Shown: positions 47,233 to 57,344, numbered from the stretch's first letter. The stretch: 64,000 nucleotides of DNA from CAVQRC01 sp963715045 (GCA_963715045.1 CAVQRC010000004.1:1-64000), one strand, 5' to 3'. The notes: a model not told the origin generated them from the sequence alone. Made by a program: numbers and translations.

Positions 47233-48507
47233 TCAGGCCTGGGCGGAGGGGACCTCGGGTGGGAGCGCGAGTCGCGGATTCCGTTGACGCCACAGGATGG
47301 CGGTCATCGTCAAGCCGCCGAGAAACACGGCAAGGCTGATGTTCTGGGAAATCGTCAGATGCGTCCACCCGATCTCGGCTTCGTCGGTGCGGACCCTCTC
47401 CAGCAGAAAGCGTGTCATGGAATATAAGATCATGAAGGCCGCGAGGATCTGCCCGTCCGCACGGCGATAGGGGTACAGAGTCCACAACAACCAGGCGATC
47501 ACCGCCCCGTTAATCGCACTGTAGAGTTGCGTGGGATGCGCCGGCAGACTCCGCTGGCGAGGTCGGGCGGCGTCGAGTTCGAAAATGCCGCGGGGAGTCG
47601 TGATCTCGAGCGGGAGTTCATTCTGTACCGCGAGGGCCAGCAGCCGCCCCGCCGCGGCGAGTGAGCCGATGGCTTCGGCATTGATCGCCTCGACGACGTC
47701 GCCTGCCACGAGCCCGGCGCGGTCCGCCGCGGAGCCGCCGCGGACGTCGCTGAGGATCGCCTGGCCCGATGAATCCGCGACCAGCGTGAACCCGTGGAAC
47801 TGTCCGCTCGCGATTTGATAGTTGTAGGGCGGACTGTCGGCCGGAAATTCGACGCCCCAATCGCGGTCACAGTATCCGCCGTAGCAGCAGCCGTTCAGGA
47901 AGCAGCCGATGCGACCCAGTGAGATCCCGATGGCGATCCCGGGTGCGAGCAAGTCGGTCAGAGCGAGGATCGGTAACCGGTTCTTGAGCACGTACAAGAA
48001 AAACGCGATTGCGCCGCCAATCAACGCACCATAAACGACCAGTCCGCCTTCGGTGTAACGGAGTGAATTGACCAGGGTTTGCCAGAGGTTCGGTCCGCGA
48101 AACTCGTCGAAGTACTGGATGACATAGAACACCCGTGCGCCGGCAATCCCGATAACGATCATCCAGAAGCACAGCGATACCATGACGTCGGGGTTGAAGC
48201 CGACTTTCTGAGCGCGGTAGGCGGCGGCGGCGATCCCACACGCAGACCCGGCGAGGACCATCACTCCGTACCCGCGAATCGGAAGTCCGCCGTGCTCGGC
48301 GAAGAATCTCGGCAGCAGCACGATCGCGGCCGCGATGACCAGCAACACGGGCAGGTAACTGGTTGTTTCGCGACTGATTCCGTATCTGCGAATCAGCAGC
48401 GTGAGCAGAACTACACTCCCCACAGCCCAGATCGCTAACAGCACGCCGAACCCGAAGATCGGAACTCCACCAACCTCAAACGGAATCGTAAACAGCGTCG
48501 ATTTCAC
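47233..48507 (-). CDS. lgt: Prolipoprotein diacylglyceryl transferase with inserted PDZ-like domain
   Basis: 424 residues, about 130 longer than usual. Attaches diacylglycerol to the lipobox cysteine of prolipoproteins in the inner membrane. Family core: multiple membrane helices, RVFYVIQYFDEF, the diagnostic GISLGRIGCFLNGCCYGG and HPTQLYSAINGAVIAWLLW with RFLLERVRTDE. Between GCCYGG and HPTQLY there is a periplasmic insert of about 110 residues (FHGFTLVADSSGQAILSDVRGGSAADRAGLVAGDVVEAINAEAIGSLAAAG) typical of a PDZ fold. The insert sits at a known extracytoplasmic loop and may help find substrates. Confidence 0.92.
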   Translation of the reverse strand: MKSTLFTIPFEVGGVPIFGFGVLLAIWAVGSVVLLTLLIRRYGISRETTSYLPVLLVIAAAIVLLPRFFAEHGGLPIRGYGVMVLAGSACGIAAAAYRAQKVGFNPDVMVSLCFWMIVIGIAGARVFYVIQYFDEFRGPNLWQTLVNSLRYTEGGLVVYGALIGGAIAFFLYVLKNRLPILALTDLLAPGIAIGISLGRIGCFLNGCCYGGYCDRDWGVEFPADSPPYNYQIASGQFHGFTLVADSSGQAILSDVRGGSAADRAGLVAGDVVEAINAEAIGSLAAAGRLLALAVQNELPLEITTPRGIFELDAARPRQRSLPAHPTQLYSAINGAVIAWLLWTLYPYRRADGQILAAFMILYSMTRFLLERVRTDEAEIGWTHLTISQNISLAVFLGGLTMTAILWRQRNPRLALPPEVPSAQA

Positions 48508-48660
48508 GATCCGGTTCCGGTCCAGAGAAAGCGATTGGGCGTTGAAAATCGTCCGCCGTCCGCGGCGGATAGGTCGGCGGTAGATCGGCGGGATCCGCCG
48601 GCGGTGATGCGGTGCTCGTCGTCAGTTCGGGGCCGCGAGTTCTCCCCGTGCCGGGCCACG

Positions 48661-49590
48661 CTAGGCGATTTTGTGATTGTCGATCAGCCTTGTACTGCCA
48701 ACTCTGGCGGCAAGAATGGCGACGGCCGGGTCAGTGATCTCAGTCAAGGTCTCCATCGTTCCGTCGCGCACAATTGCCACGTATTCCAGTTGCACGTCGT
48801 GCGCCTCTGCGATTTTTGCCCGCATCCGATCCTCGATGGTCTGCGACGAGACCTCTCCGGCGGCCACGAGAGATTCAGCCAGCTGCAGACTCTGCCAGAG
48901 CACTGCCGCCTGCGTTCTTTCGGCAGGCGACAACGCGCTGTTCCGCGAGCTCATGGCCAGCCCATCCTCGGCGCGGATGGTCGGGCAGACGCGAATGCGG
49001 ACCGGCAGATTGAAATCCTCGGCCATCTGTCGCACGACGAGCGACTGCTGATAGTCTTTTCGCCCAAAAAATGCGTCATCGGCCGGCACGATGTTCAGCA
49101 GCTTGAGAACCACGGTCGCCATCCCGCGAAAGTGCCCTGGTCGCTGCAGCCCTTCAAACGGTTCGGCAACGCGACCAACCTCGACGTACGTCTGATGGTT
49201 GGGACCATAGATCGCTTCCAGTTGCGGAGCCAGCACCAGATCACACCCCCGTTCGGCGAGCAGCTTCACGTCACTGCCGAGTTCACGAGGATACCGATTC
49301 AAATCGTCCGGGTCGTCAAACTGCAGTGGATTGACAAAGATCGAAACCACGGTGTGGTCGCACACTCGACAAGCGGCGTCGACAAGGCTCAGGTGCCCCT
49401 CGTGCAGGGCGCCCATGGTGGGCACGAAGCCGACGGACTCGTTGGCTCGCTGCCAGGAGACAACCTGGTCACGAACCTTTTCCAGATTCTCCTCGACGAG
49501 ATCAGGAAATCGGATCTCTGCGGTTTCCGTATGCGAGCTCATCTTGTTCTGTACGGGCATCTGCGTGTCTACCGCCTCGTGTGCAAACAT
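48661..49590 (-). CDS. panC: Pantothenate synthetase
   Basis: Joins pantoate and beta-alanine using ATP. Up to 309 residues; motifs GFVPTMGALHEGHLSLV (HIGH-like), SIFVNPLQFDDPDDLNRYPR, EAIYGPNHQTYVEVG, GMATVVLKLLNIVPADDAFFGRKDYQQSLVVRQM, and RAEDGLAMSSRNSALS (KMSKS-like). The start may be later, at ATG 49560 or 49542; the family starts near ...IRFPDLVEENLEKVRDQVVSW. Followed by lgt on the same strand after 150 bp. Confidence 0.92.
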   Translation of the reverse strand: MFAHEAVDTQMPVQNKMSSHTETAEIRFPDLVEENLEKVRDQVVSWQRANESVGFVPTMGALHEGHLSLVDAACRVCDHTVVSIFVNPLQFDDPDDLNRYPRELGSDVKLLAERGCDLVLAPQLEAIYGPNHQTYVEVGRVAEPFEGLQRPGHFRGMATVVLKLLNIVPADDAFFGRKDYQQSLVVRQMAEDFNLPVRIRVCPTIRAEDGLAMSSRNSALSPAERTQAAVLWQSLQLAESLVAAGEVSSQTIEDRMRAKIAEAHDVQLEYVAIVRDGTMETLTEITDPAVAILAARVGSTRLIDNHKIA

Positions 49591-49636
49591 CTTGGTCCAG
49601 GGCTGCTGCTATCGCTCTGGATGCGTGCAGCCAGAT

Positions 49637-50671
49637 CTACTCGATCGCCAGGATCGCCGCCTCGATTTCTTGCCATGCTTCCGCAGGGTCGGAGTTGGTG
49701 ACGGTCAAACGGGGGCCTGGCCCGGCGCTGCGAATCAAAATTTCAAGGGATGCCCGAGGTCGAGGAAAAAAGGGGGATGCGTCTTGATGTGGAGATTCTT
49801 CAATGACGATCAACAATTTGGGTTGGATCGGCGGCTCACCCGCTTCCTCGAGTATCCTGCCAGCCGCCGCCGACCGTGGATCCTGGCTTTCGGGCAGTAG
49901 CAGTGCATCGAGCCAAAAACTACTCACGGCAGGCACTGGAGACTGGCCTTTGAGCCTGGCCGCTCGCATCGCCTCTGGCAGTCGATCCGCCAGCACCGGG
50001 CTGGTTGTCCAATTTGCGGGTCGTAACGTCTCGAGGTCACTGGTGAAGGATTCTATCTCCGCCACGCCTGTCGGACCAGCCGCGCCTGAGGATCCCGCCG
50101 TTCCCGGGAGTCGCCCGCCCACGCGCGGCATCCCGAGTTCCGTCTCCATTCGTAGCGTCAGGACCTCGCAGTCAGTCGCCGGACCACAGCAGGCGACGTA
50201 ATGGGGGGCCGTGTCCAGGGTCGCGAGCAATTCTTCGAGGCGGCGGCCGCTTGTCGGATGAATCCATGCGCCAGCGATCTCAGCCGCTGGTTCGAGCACG
50301 AAGCGGCGAAACGACATCCGGGGATGCGGAAGCTTGAGTTCGGGCGTGTCGATCTGCCGCTCACCGTAGAGCAATAAGTCGAGATCGAGGGTCCGCGGAG
50401 CCCATCGCTGCTCGCGTACACGGCCGTGGCGGATCTCGAGGCTTAACAGTTGCCGCCAGAGTTCGCGAGGCTCATAGTCGGTCTCGAGGCTGGCAGCCGC
50501 ATTCACAAAATCGGGCTGCTGCCGCGGTCCGCCGATCGCCCGGGTGCAAAGAAATCGACTCGTCCCGACCACCTCGATTCGCGGGTCGCGGTCGAGTTCG
50601 GCAAGCGCGTTGTAAAGACTCGCCCGGGGATCTTCGAGGTTGGCACCTAGACCAATGAGCGCGGTCGACAT
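49637..50671 (-). CDS. folK: HPPK (folate) with long C-terminal extension
   Basis: 7,8-dihydro-6-hydroxymethylpterin pyrophosphokinase domain at the N-terminus (MSTALIGLGANLEDPRASLYNALAELD, QPDFVNAAASLETDYEPRELWRQLLSLE, RWAPRTLDLDLLLYGERQIDTPELKLPHPRMSFRRFVLEPAAEIAGAWIHP), residues about 1-155. ATG 50671 matches the family start. The remaining 190 residues (from YVACCGPATDCEVL) are not HPPK; they contain a low-complexity Gly/Ala/Pro segment and a possible alpha/beta unit (QPKLLIVIEESPH, GPRLTVTNSDPAEAWQEIEAAILAI) that looks like the end of a P-loop kinase but lacks a visible P-loop. Confidence 0.88.
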   Translation of the reverse strand: MSTALIGLGANLEDPRASLYNALAELDRDPRIEVVGTSRFLCTRAIGGPRQQPDFVNAAASLETDYEPRELWRQLLSLEIRHGRVREQRWAPRTLDLDLLLYGERQIDTPELKLPHPRMSFRRFVLEPAAEIAGAWIHPTSGRRLEELLATLDTAPHYVACCGPATDCEVLTLRMETELGMPRVGGRLPGTAGSSGAAGPTGVAEIESFTSDLETLRPANWTTSPVLADRLPEAMRAARLKGQSPVPAVSSFWLDALLLPESQDPRSAAAGRILEEAGEPPIQPKLLIVIEESPHQDASPFFPRPRASLEILIRSAGPGPRLTVTNSDPAEAWQEIEAAILAIE

Positions 50672-50695
50672 CGACGTCACAAAGGGGCAGGTCAA

Positions 50696-51447
50696 TTAAA
50701 GTTGGGAGGGACTTCCGTTTCGCGACGGGCGCCGACGATCCTCTCATCATCGCCCCCCAACCAACTTCTGCGCCGCGGCAATCAGTCCATTCAATGCGGC
50801 TCCATCCGCAGGACGTCAGGGCCTTGGCGTAGTCATCAGTGAAGTATTGTTTGCTAATGTCGGTGCGAGAACTTCTGCGTACAGAAGATCCATACGCAGC
50901 GCGCAAATCTCCACGCAACTCCTCCTAGGAAGGACATGGCACCGGAGGGTGCGTCAACACGACGTACCACTGGCAAGGGCTTCAGGCTTCGCGTAACGCC
51001 TTACCGAGAGAAACGCCGTACCGCAAGCGAGTGAGGTTTGATGTTGCGGGTGGTGGTGAATGACTCGCCCAATTGCTCTCAAACCCTACGGACTGCATGC
51101 ATCCAAACTTAAGCCTGGCCGCGCGATGCACATCCCGTTTGACGGCAATTGAAAGATTTGCCCCGGTGCCCCGATTCCCTGATCGTGTCTCTGTCAACGC
51201 CAATCCATCGGCGTTGTTCGTCTGGCCGTGGCTGTTTAATGAACGCTGTTTATTTCAAGCTGTCTGCTCAACGCCGACCCCTCTGCATCGAGTACTTTTT
51301 GCTGACGACTCCAAACCGGCCACTGATGCGTTCAGCAGTCGCCGATTTTGCAAAGATTAGCCCGATTGTCAAGCAACTTTAACAAACAAAGATTGGTGGT
51401 CGTGAAGGTTGCCGAGAACATGGCGCCCGTAGAGCTATTGCCGACGA
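50696..51447. other. Gap without a recognised gene
   Basis: 750 bp between the starts/ends of folK and glnE. Mixed composition with AT-rich patches near 51230-51260 and 51360-51400. No coding family, tRNA or repeat was identified. Short frames here look random. Confidence 0.4.
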
Positions 51448-54400
51448 CTACGCTTTCTCGAATTCATCAAATGCGCGTTCGAAACGCATTCGATTTTCTT
51501 TCATCGCCGCGAGCACTTGCTGCTCCAGGGCGCGGGGATCGGTCTCGCCGAGCAAGTAGGCTAGTTTACGCAGCTCTTTGGCATCACTGGGTAGTTCGTG
51601 ACGACCGCTGGCATTCATCAAGCGGATCCGCGCTTCAAGACTTCGCTGCAAGCGATAGGTGCTGCGAAATACCTCTGCATCGTCACCGCTGAGATACCCC
51701 CGCTCGCGGAGCGCTTCGATCGCGCGAAACGTTTCCGGAACGCGAACTTCCGGATCGTTTCCTCCGTGCCGAAGTTGGAGTGTCTGCACCACGAACTCCA
51801 CGTCGACCGTACCACCGGGTCCGCGTTTCATGTTTCGCGGCGATGCGGTTTCTTCGAGCTTGTACCGCATCCGGCGGATCTCCGTGGCATACCGCGACTC
51901 CCAGGGCCTGCCGTAAGCGGCTTGATGGACCGCGCTCAACGCGACCTTCGCGATCCGCTTGTTTCCGAAAATGGGTCGCGCCTTGGTCAGCGATTGACGC
52001 TCCCAGAGCTGACCGGCGCCTTCGGCGAAGTACCGCCATAACGAACGGATCGGAATCGCCAGGGAACCGCTCTTGCCGGAAGGCCGCAGCCGGACATCGA
52101 CCTCGTACAGTCGTCCCAGCGGACCCACGCGGCCGATCCGACGAATAATCCGCTGTCCCAGTTCTTCGAAAAAGTGGAAGTTGGTCGTCGTGTTTCCCTT
52201 CTCGCGATCGCGGTGCCGTGTTATTCCATCGGCTTCGAACAAGAACACGAGATCGAGATCGCTGTGATAGTTGGGCTCGCGACCTCCCAGCTTACCGAGC
52301 GCGAGAATCACGAACTCACTGACTTCACCCACCCGCGAGGCATCCACGAACATCGATTCGCCGTTGCTGGAAGCACCGGCGTCAAGTGGCCCCACGATCG
52401 GCTCGCCGAACTTTTCCACCAGACGCCGATACTCGTGCTCGGTAATTTGCCGCACGCAGGCTTCGGCCAGATTGGCGAGTGCTCGATGTGTCGCCTGAAT
52501 ATCGTCTTTGCCGAGGATGTCACGTACCCCCACGCGAAGATGCATGGCGTCCTTGAAGCTGTGCAGTATCGGATCGATGTCTTCGGCGCCGCGTGACAGA
52601 TCCGCCAGTTCACTTTCCAGCATCTCGACCGTCGGCAGGTGTCCCAGCAGCAAGCTGTCGAGCAGTTCGTCGATCATCCCCGGGTTGCTCGTAAGGATGC
52701 TCGCCAGGTAGGGACAGGCCGCGCAGAGCCTGACGTACAGGTCCATCGACGGCCCACTGACGCGGAACAGTTCCCACAACGCCGCTTTCCCACCCAGCGA
52801 GTCACTTACCAGGCTCAGGTTGACGAGCGTGGCGTCCGGGTCCGGGGTGCCGGCGATCGCCGGCAGCAGTCGGGGAGCGATCGACGCCAGAAAGTGACGG
52901 CATCGCCGCGTAGAGAGAAACCGGATGGGTTCCTCGGCCAAAGCCATCAGGTTCTGGTAGGCGTGGGGAATGTCTTCGAACTGGTAAGGACCGAGGACAC
53001 TCGCGATTTGTTCTGGAGACGGATCGGGATTGTTGACGAGGTTCACCTCGGGGGCCGATGCCGTGTCGTCCGGGAACGCCAGGTTGAGTACGTGATCGAG
53101 GATGTCGCGATTCTGTTGGGTTCGTTCCCGGTAATCGCGCTCGAAACTCTCCAGCACAGTGCTGTCAGACGCGTCTTCGTAGCCCATCCGAATCGCCAGC
53201 TTGCGGAGTTCGGCCTTCGATTCCGGTAACACATGCGTCTTCAGATCGAACATCACTTGCAGCCGATGTTCGAGCTTGCGGAGCAAGTCATAGTTGGGTT
53301 GCAGAATCGACCGTTCTTGATGGGTCAGGCAGCCGGCCTGTTCCAGCCGCACGATGGCTTCCAATGTGTTGCCGGTGCGAATGTGTGGCAGATCGCTGCC
53401 GTTAAGCAACTGCAGGAACTGGATCACGAATTCGATATCGCGAATTCCTCCGTGTCCGGTCTTCACGTCGCGCTCATCGGTTCCCCGCTGCCGAGTCCGG
53501 TCGCTGATGCGTTGCTTGAGCGTTTTGATTCCCGTGATATCGGCGCGGCCGAGAAAGCGGCGATAGACCCACGGTTCAAGGCGGATTGAGGAATTCGCGG
53601 CCCAGTTCGATGTCGCCGGCGATGGGGCGGGCTTTGACATAGGCCTGCCGTTCCCAGGTGCGACCCTTGTTGTCGTAGTACGTGTGCGCCGCGTCGATGG
53701 AGATCGCAAGGGGGCCCCGCGAACCCTCGGGACGCAGTCTCAGGTCCACGCGGTAGGCGACGCCCAGTTCGGTCGATTCCGTCAGGGTCCGTACCAGCTC
53801 CTGGACCAGGCGTTCGAAGAACTCCTGGTTGGTACAGGGCCGTTTGCCGTCGGTGCGGCCATCGGTTTCGAACAGACAGATCAAGTCGATGTCGCTGGAG
53901 TAATTCAACTCCGTGCCGCCGAGTTTGCCGAGGGCGAGCACGACGAACCGGGAAACGTTGCCGTGGGAGTCGCGCGGCTTACCGAACCGTTCTTCGAGGC
54001 GGCGGTGGGCGAACCGCAGGGCCGAATCGACGATGGCGTCGGCCAGATAGGAGATCTGCCGCGTGACGATCTCCAGCGACTGCTCCCCGATGATATCTCC
54101 ATAGGCAATTCGGAGTGTTTCGCGGCGTTTGTAGCGACGCAGCGCCGTCAACACGTGGGAGACGTCGGAGAGCGACTCGATTTCGGCGGCGATTTCCGCG
54201 ACCAGGATTTTGCGGGCGACCGGTTGCCCCTGCGTCATCCGCAGCAGGTCGTATGCTTCAGGATCGGTGGTCAGCGTATCGCTGAGATACTGACTCGTAG
54301 CGAGGATCCTCAGCAGCGTCGGCAGGGCGCTCTGATCGCGTTCAAACAGCGCGGCGGTGGACAGGCGACTGCGCGAGGCATTGAAGAATCGCTCGAAATT

Positions 54401-54622
54401 GTTGAGCGCCATGTCGGGGTCGGCCAACTCCCCCAGACACGACCCGAGTTGGTGAAGCAGCGGCTGTAAGAGATCGCGAGGGACCCCCTCCGCGATACGC
54501 TGGAGATTGTGATAACCGGCCTCTGGCTGTTCGAAACCGAACTCAGCAAGCCAGGCGACGGTCTCCGTGGAGTTCTCGAGGTCGACCAGGCGGTCGTGTT
54601 GGACGTCTCGATTCAAGCGCAA
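51448..54622 (-). CDS. glnE: Bifunctional glutamine synthetase adenylyltransferase/deadenylase (frameshifted)
   Basis: Controls glutamine synthetase by adenylylation and deadenylylation. The N-terminal part (54622-53576) has the deadenylase nucleotidyltransferase centre (ALGKLGGTELNYSSDIDLICLFETDG) and the metal site ERQAYVKARPIAGD. Near 53580-53590 one base is missing, and the protein continues as LEPWVYRRFLGRADITGIKTLKQRISDRTRQRGTDERDVKTGHGGIRDIEFVIQ. The second, adenylylating centre follows (LALGKLGGREPNYHSDLDLVFLFEADG, ERQSLTKARPIFGN, KRGPGGTVDVEFVVQTLQL). About 1,055 residues in total, near the family size. Adjacent miaB is 20 bp upstream on the same strand, so cotranscription is likely. 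Confidence 0.9.
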
Positions 54623-54642
54623 CTACCTATCGCCAGCGACGA

Positions 54643-56076
54643 TCAATTTGTCAATCCGAGGTCGAGAACGTGGACTTCCGGTCCCACGTGTTCTGTGACA
54701 ATCTGTCCGAACAGCGTGAACGCATTCGCGTCGTAAACGGTGATGGGGAGGATCTCGCCGATTTGCCGCCGGTTCCCCTCGTAGACGACGATTCGATCAC
54801 ACATGGTTCGCCCGACCAGTTGCAGCAGTGGCAACTCGTCGTCGCCCCGTTTGCGGGCGGCTTTGCTGGGACCTTCGACAAGGATCTCCACGCGTCGCCC
54901 CACGAAGGGCTGGTTGTCTTCCTCGCTGATCTCGTTCTGGATCGCCAGCAGTTCGTTGTTGCGTCGCGATTTGATCTCGTCGGAGATGTCGTCCCGGTAA
55001 AGCTCGGCACCCTTGGTGAGCGGTCTCTCGCTGTACTTGAAAATGAAGCTGTTCTTGAATCGCGATTCGCGGACAACATCGCAAGTCGCGGCGAACTCGG
55101 CCGCGGTTTCTCCGCAGAAACCGACGATGAAGTCGCTCGTGACGGCGACGCCGGGAATCCAATCGCGAATCTTGGCGAGCATTTCCCGATACTCTTCGAT
55201 CGAGTAGCCGCGTTTCATTCGTTTCAGCACCGCATTGGATCCGCTCTGGGCCGGAACATGCAGATACTTGGTGCACTTGGGAAGATCCCGCACGGCAGCC
55301 AGGAGATCGTCGGTCATGTCGCGCGGATAATTCGTCACGAATTTGATCCGCTCGAGGTCGGCGATCTCGTGCAGGCTTTCAAGCAGATCGCTGAGTCGCC
55401 AGGTTCGCCCGCCCGTGGTGTGACGGTAGCTGTTGACCGTTTGTCCCAGCAGCGTGATTTCCTTGCATCCCTCGTCAGCGAGTTGCCGCGCTTCGGCGAG
55501 AATCTCGGCGGCCGGCCGGCTCTGCTCCGGGCCACGGACGCTGGGCACGATGCAGTACGTACAGAATTTGTCGCACCCGATCATGATGCGGACATAGGCC
55601 TGAAACGGCGTCGGCCGCATCGTCGGATCACGCAGCGGGTCGAAGCTCTCGTGGCTCCGCTCAATCTCATCCCGCGTTCCTTCCCGACGGCCCAGGCTGA
55701 CTTCCAGTCGAGGTCGGCGGTCGATGCGGAGTTCTCGAATCAGTTGGGGCAACTGGTGCAACTGGCCCGGTCCGACCACGAGGTCGACATACGGGGCGCG
55801 TTCGAAGATCAGCCGTTGGTCCTTCTGGGCCATGCAACCCAGGACCCCGATTACCCGCTCGGGATTCTCCCGCTTGGCGTCCTTGAGTCGCCCGAGCGCA
55901 CTGTAAATCTTGTCTTCCGCGTGCTGCCGGACGCTGCACGTATTGAACAGGATCGTGTCGGCATCGGCCGGGCGATCCGTCAGCTCGTATCCGTCACGGC
56001 GGAGACTCGCCACCACAAGCTCGCTGTCGAGCATGTTCATCTGGCAACCGACGGTCTCGATATAGAGCTTTTTCAT
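54643..56076 (-). CDS. miaB: tRNA-2-methylthio-N6-dimethylallyladenosine synthase
   Basis: 477-residue radical-SAM methylthiotransferase acting on A37 of tRNA. MTTase domain at the N-terminus (YIETVGCQMNMLDSELVVASL, ILFNTCSVRQHAEDKIYSALG, VIGVLGCMAQ: three [4Fe-4S] cysteines), radical-SAM motif CDKFCTYC (CxxxCxxC) with IVPSVRGPEQSRP, GQTVNSYRH, and a C-terminal TRAM domain (RRVEILVEGPSKAARKRGDDELPLLQLVGRT). Confidence 0.95.
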   Translation of the reverse strand: MKKLYIETVGCQMNMLDSELVVASLRRDGYELTDRPADADTILFNTCSVRQHAEDKIYSALGRLKDAKRENPERVIGVLGCMAQKDQRLIFERAPYVDLVVGPGQLHQLPQLIRELRIDRRPRLEVSLGRREGTRDEIERSHESFDPLRDPTMRPTPFQAYVRIMIGCDKFCTYCIVPSVRGPEQSRPAAEILAEARQLADEGCKEITLLGQTVNSYRHTTGGRTWRLSDLLESLHEIADLERIKFVTNYPRDMTDDLLAAVRDLPKCTKYLHVPAQSGSNAVLKRMKRGYSIEEYREMLAKIRDWIPGVAVTSDFIVGFCGETAAEFAATCDVVRESRFKNSFIFKYSERPLTKGAELYRDDISDEIKSRRNNELLAIQNEISEEDNQPFVGRRVEILVEGPSKAARKRGDDELPLLQLVGRTMCDRIVVYEGNRRQIGEILPITVYDANAFTLFGQIVTEHVGPEVHVLDLGLTN

Positions 56077-56103
56077 GATGGCGGCGGCAGGCGATCAAAC
56101 CCA

Positions 56104-56283
56104 TCAGCCCCCGTCGTCAGGATGCGTGTCATGCTTGGATCGACCGGATTGGGCCGCAATCTGATCCTTGATCTCCGCGATCAACGCGTCGCGGCGGGCC
56201 AGCATCATCCGGATCAAAGCCGAACTCGCGACCAGGATCACAATCGCCATCATCACCAACTCGAAGGTGTCTAGCTGGCCCAT
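56104..56283 (-). CDS. Small single-pass membrane protein, unknown
   Basis: 59 residues from ATG 56283 with AGAGGCCAGG upstream. N-terminal membrane helix (FELVMMAIVILVASSALIRMM) followed by a charged amphipathic helix (LARRDALIAEIKDQIAAQSGRSKHD). No family recognised. Located 28 bp upstream of miaB in the same direction. Could be a conserved micro-protein. Confidence 0.55.
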   Translation of the reverse strand: MGQLDTFELVMMAIVILVASSALIRMMLARRDALIAEIKDQIAAQSGRSKHDTHPDDGG

Positions 56284-56390
56284 CCTGGCCTCTCGCGTGT
56301 CGCTCCGTGAGGATCCCACCGGTCAAGGCGGGGAGAGCCGGGTATTCTACCGCCCGTCGGGGAACCGCGGGAGGGCGATCCTGGGGACGG

Positions 56391-56490
56391 GCAGGGGACG
56401 GGGAGACAGGGGGACAGGGGGACAGGGAGACAGGGAGACAGGGAGACAAGGAGACTAGGAGACAAGGAGACAGGGAGACTAGGAGATGGG
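56391..56490. repeat. GGGAGACA tandem repeats
   Basis: About a dozen units of 7-9 bases, mostly GGGAGACA, GGGGGACA, AGGAGACA and AGGAGACT, in a purine-rich strand. It lies between the small membrane protein gene and the MogA/MoaB-family gene. Simple repeats, likely slippage prone. Confidence 0.75.
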
Positions 56491-56497
56491 GGGCGCT

Positions 56498-57007
56498 TTA
56501 TTTGGTGGCTTCGTGAACAAGGTGACCGAGTTCGGGGAGAATCAGGCGATTGATGGCCAGTTCCACGGCGGCGATCGAGCCCGGCATCGTGAGCACGACG
56601 GTCGTGCCGATGAGGCCTCCCGTGGCCCTGCTGAGCATCGCGGCCGGCCCGATCTGTTCGTAGCTGAGCATCCGAAACAGTTCTCCGTAACCGGGCAGTG
56701 ACTTGCTGAGCAGTGCGGTGATCGTTTCGAAAGTATTGTCTCGAGCGGCGATGCCGGTCCCGCCGGTGATCACGATTGCCTGGACCAGGGCATCGGTGGT
56801 CCACCGCTGAAGGATGTCGCGGATGGCCACCGGTTCGTCTCGGACCAGATCGCGGCGATCGACGACGTGGCCAGCCTCGGTCAGCAGGCGGGCCGCCAAC
56901 GCGCCTCCCCGGTCGGTTTCGAGCGTACGCGAATCGCTGATCGAGAGCACGCCACAGCGGATCCTGGCGGGTGCCTCGGCGCGGTGCCTGGCGGTCGATT
57001 CTGACAT
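56498..57007 (-). CDS. Molybdopterin adenylyltransferase-like (MogA/MoaB family)
   Basis: 169 residues. MogA/MoaB fold: RCGVLSISDSRTLETDRGGALAARLL, RDLVRDEPVAIRDILQRW, QAIVITGGTGIAARDNTFETI, SRATGGLIGTTVVLTMPGSIAAVELAINRLILPELGHLVHE. Such enzymes adenylylate molybdopterin before metal insertion. Formylmethanofuran dehydrogenase, whose genes are close by, needs a Mo or W pterin cofactor. Confidence 0.88.
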   Translation of the reverse strand: MSESTARHRAEAPARIRCGVLSISDSRTLETDRGGALAARLLTEAGHVVDRRDLVRDEPVAIRDILQRWTTDALVQAIVITGGTGIAARDNTFETITALLSKSLPGYGELFRMLSYEQIGPAAMLSRATGGLIGTTVVLTMPGSIAAVELAINRLILPELGHLVHEATK

Positions 57008-57114
57008 CTGACGGTCTTTGTATGTGACGAATCCGGCATGTGCATCGTTCCCGCTGGAGCGGGCAAACGGAGGCGATTCTAGGTGAGCTACGGCGATCGT
57101 ACGATGGGGCTCTG

Positions 57115-57196
57115 AGAGCCGATCCCAATGAAGATATCAGCTACCGAATTCCCCGGCCGTGGGACGCGTTCGCTGGCATTTTGGGAAAGGTTCCAA
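57115..57196. repeat. Dispersed repeat B, copy 2
   Basis: GAGAGCCGATCCCAATG at the left, CCCCGGCCGTGGGACGCGTTCGC in the middle, and TTTTGGGAAAGGTTCC at the right. See copy 1 at 9597. The ends can still pair (GATCCCAA with TTGGGAAA), although the stem sequence differs. Confidence 0.6.
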
Positions 57197-57287
57197 GCTG
57201 GCCGGTTCGACCTCGCGTTGCATGCATCCGCCGGTCCGTCGGCGATTCAACCGTGTCAATCGCTACCAACGTCGATCACGCACGGCC

Positions 57288-57293
57288 TATAAT
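57288..57293 (+). promoter_or_regulatory. Possible -10 box
   Basis: TATAAT in GCCTATAATTGC, 52 bp before the ATG of the HEAT-like gene. No clear -35. Weak. Confidence 0.3.
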
Positions 57294-57344
57294 TGCTTGA
57301 GGAAGCAGAAGTTGTTCCCTTCCCTTCGTTTCGAGAATCAGGCC

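Noticed and set aside
53576..53709. Programmed frameshifting in glnE
   Set aside because: No slippery heptamer plus structure was seen, and similar breaks occur in many unrelated genes, so an indel is more likely.
54670..56274. A 534-codon plus-strand frame
   Set aside because: Antisense of miaB; no motifs.
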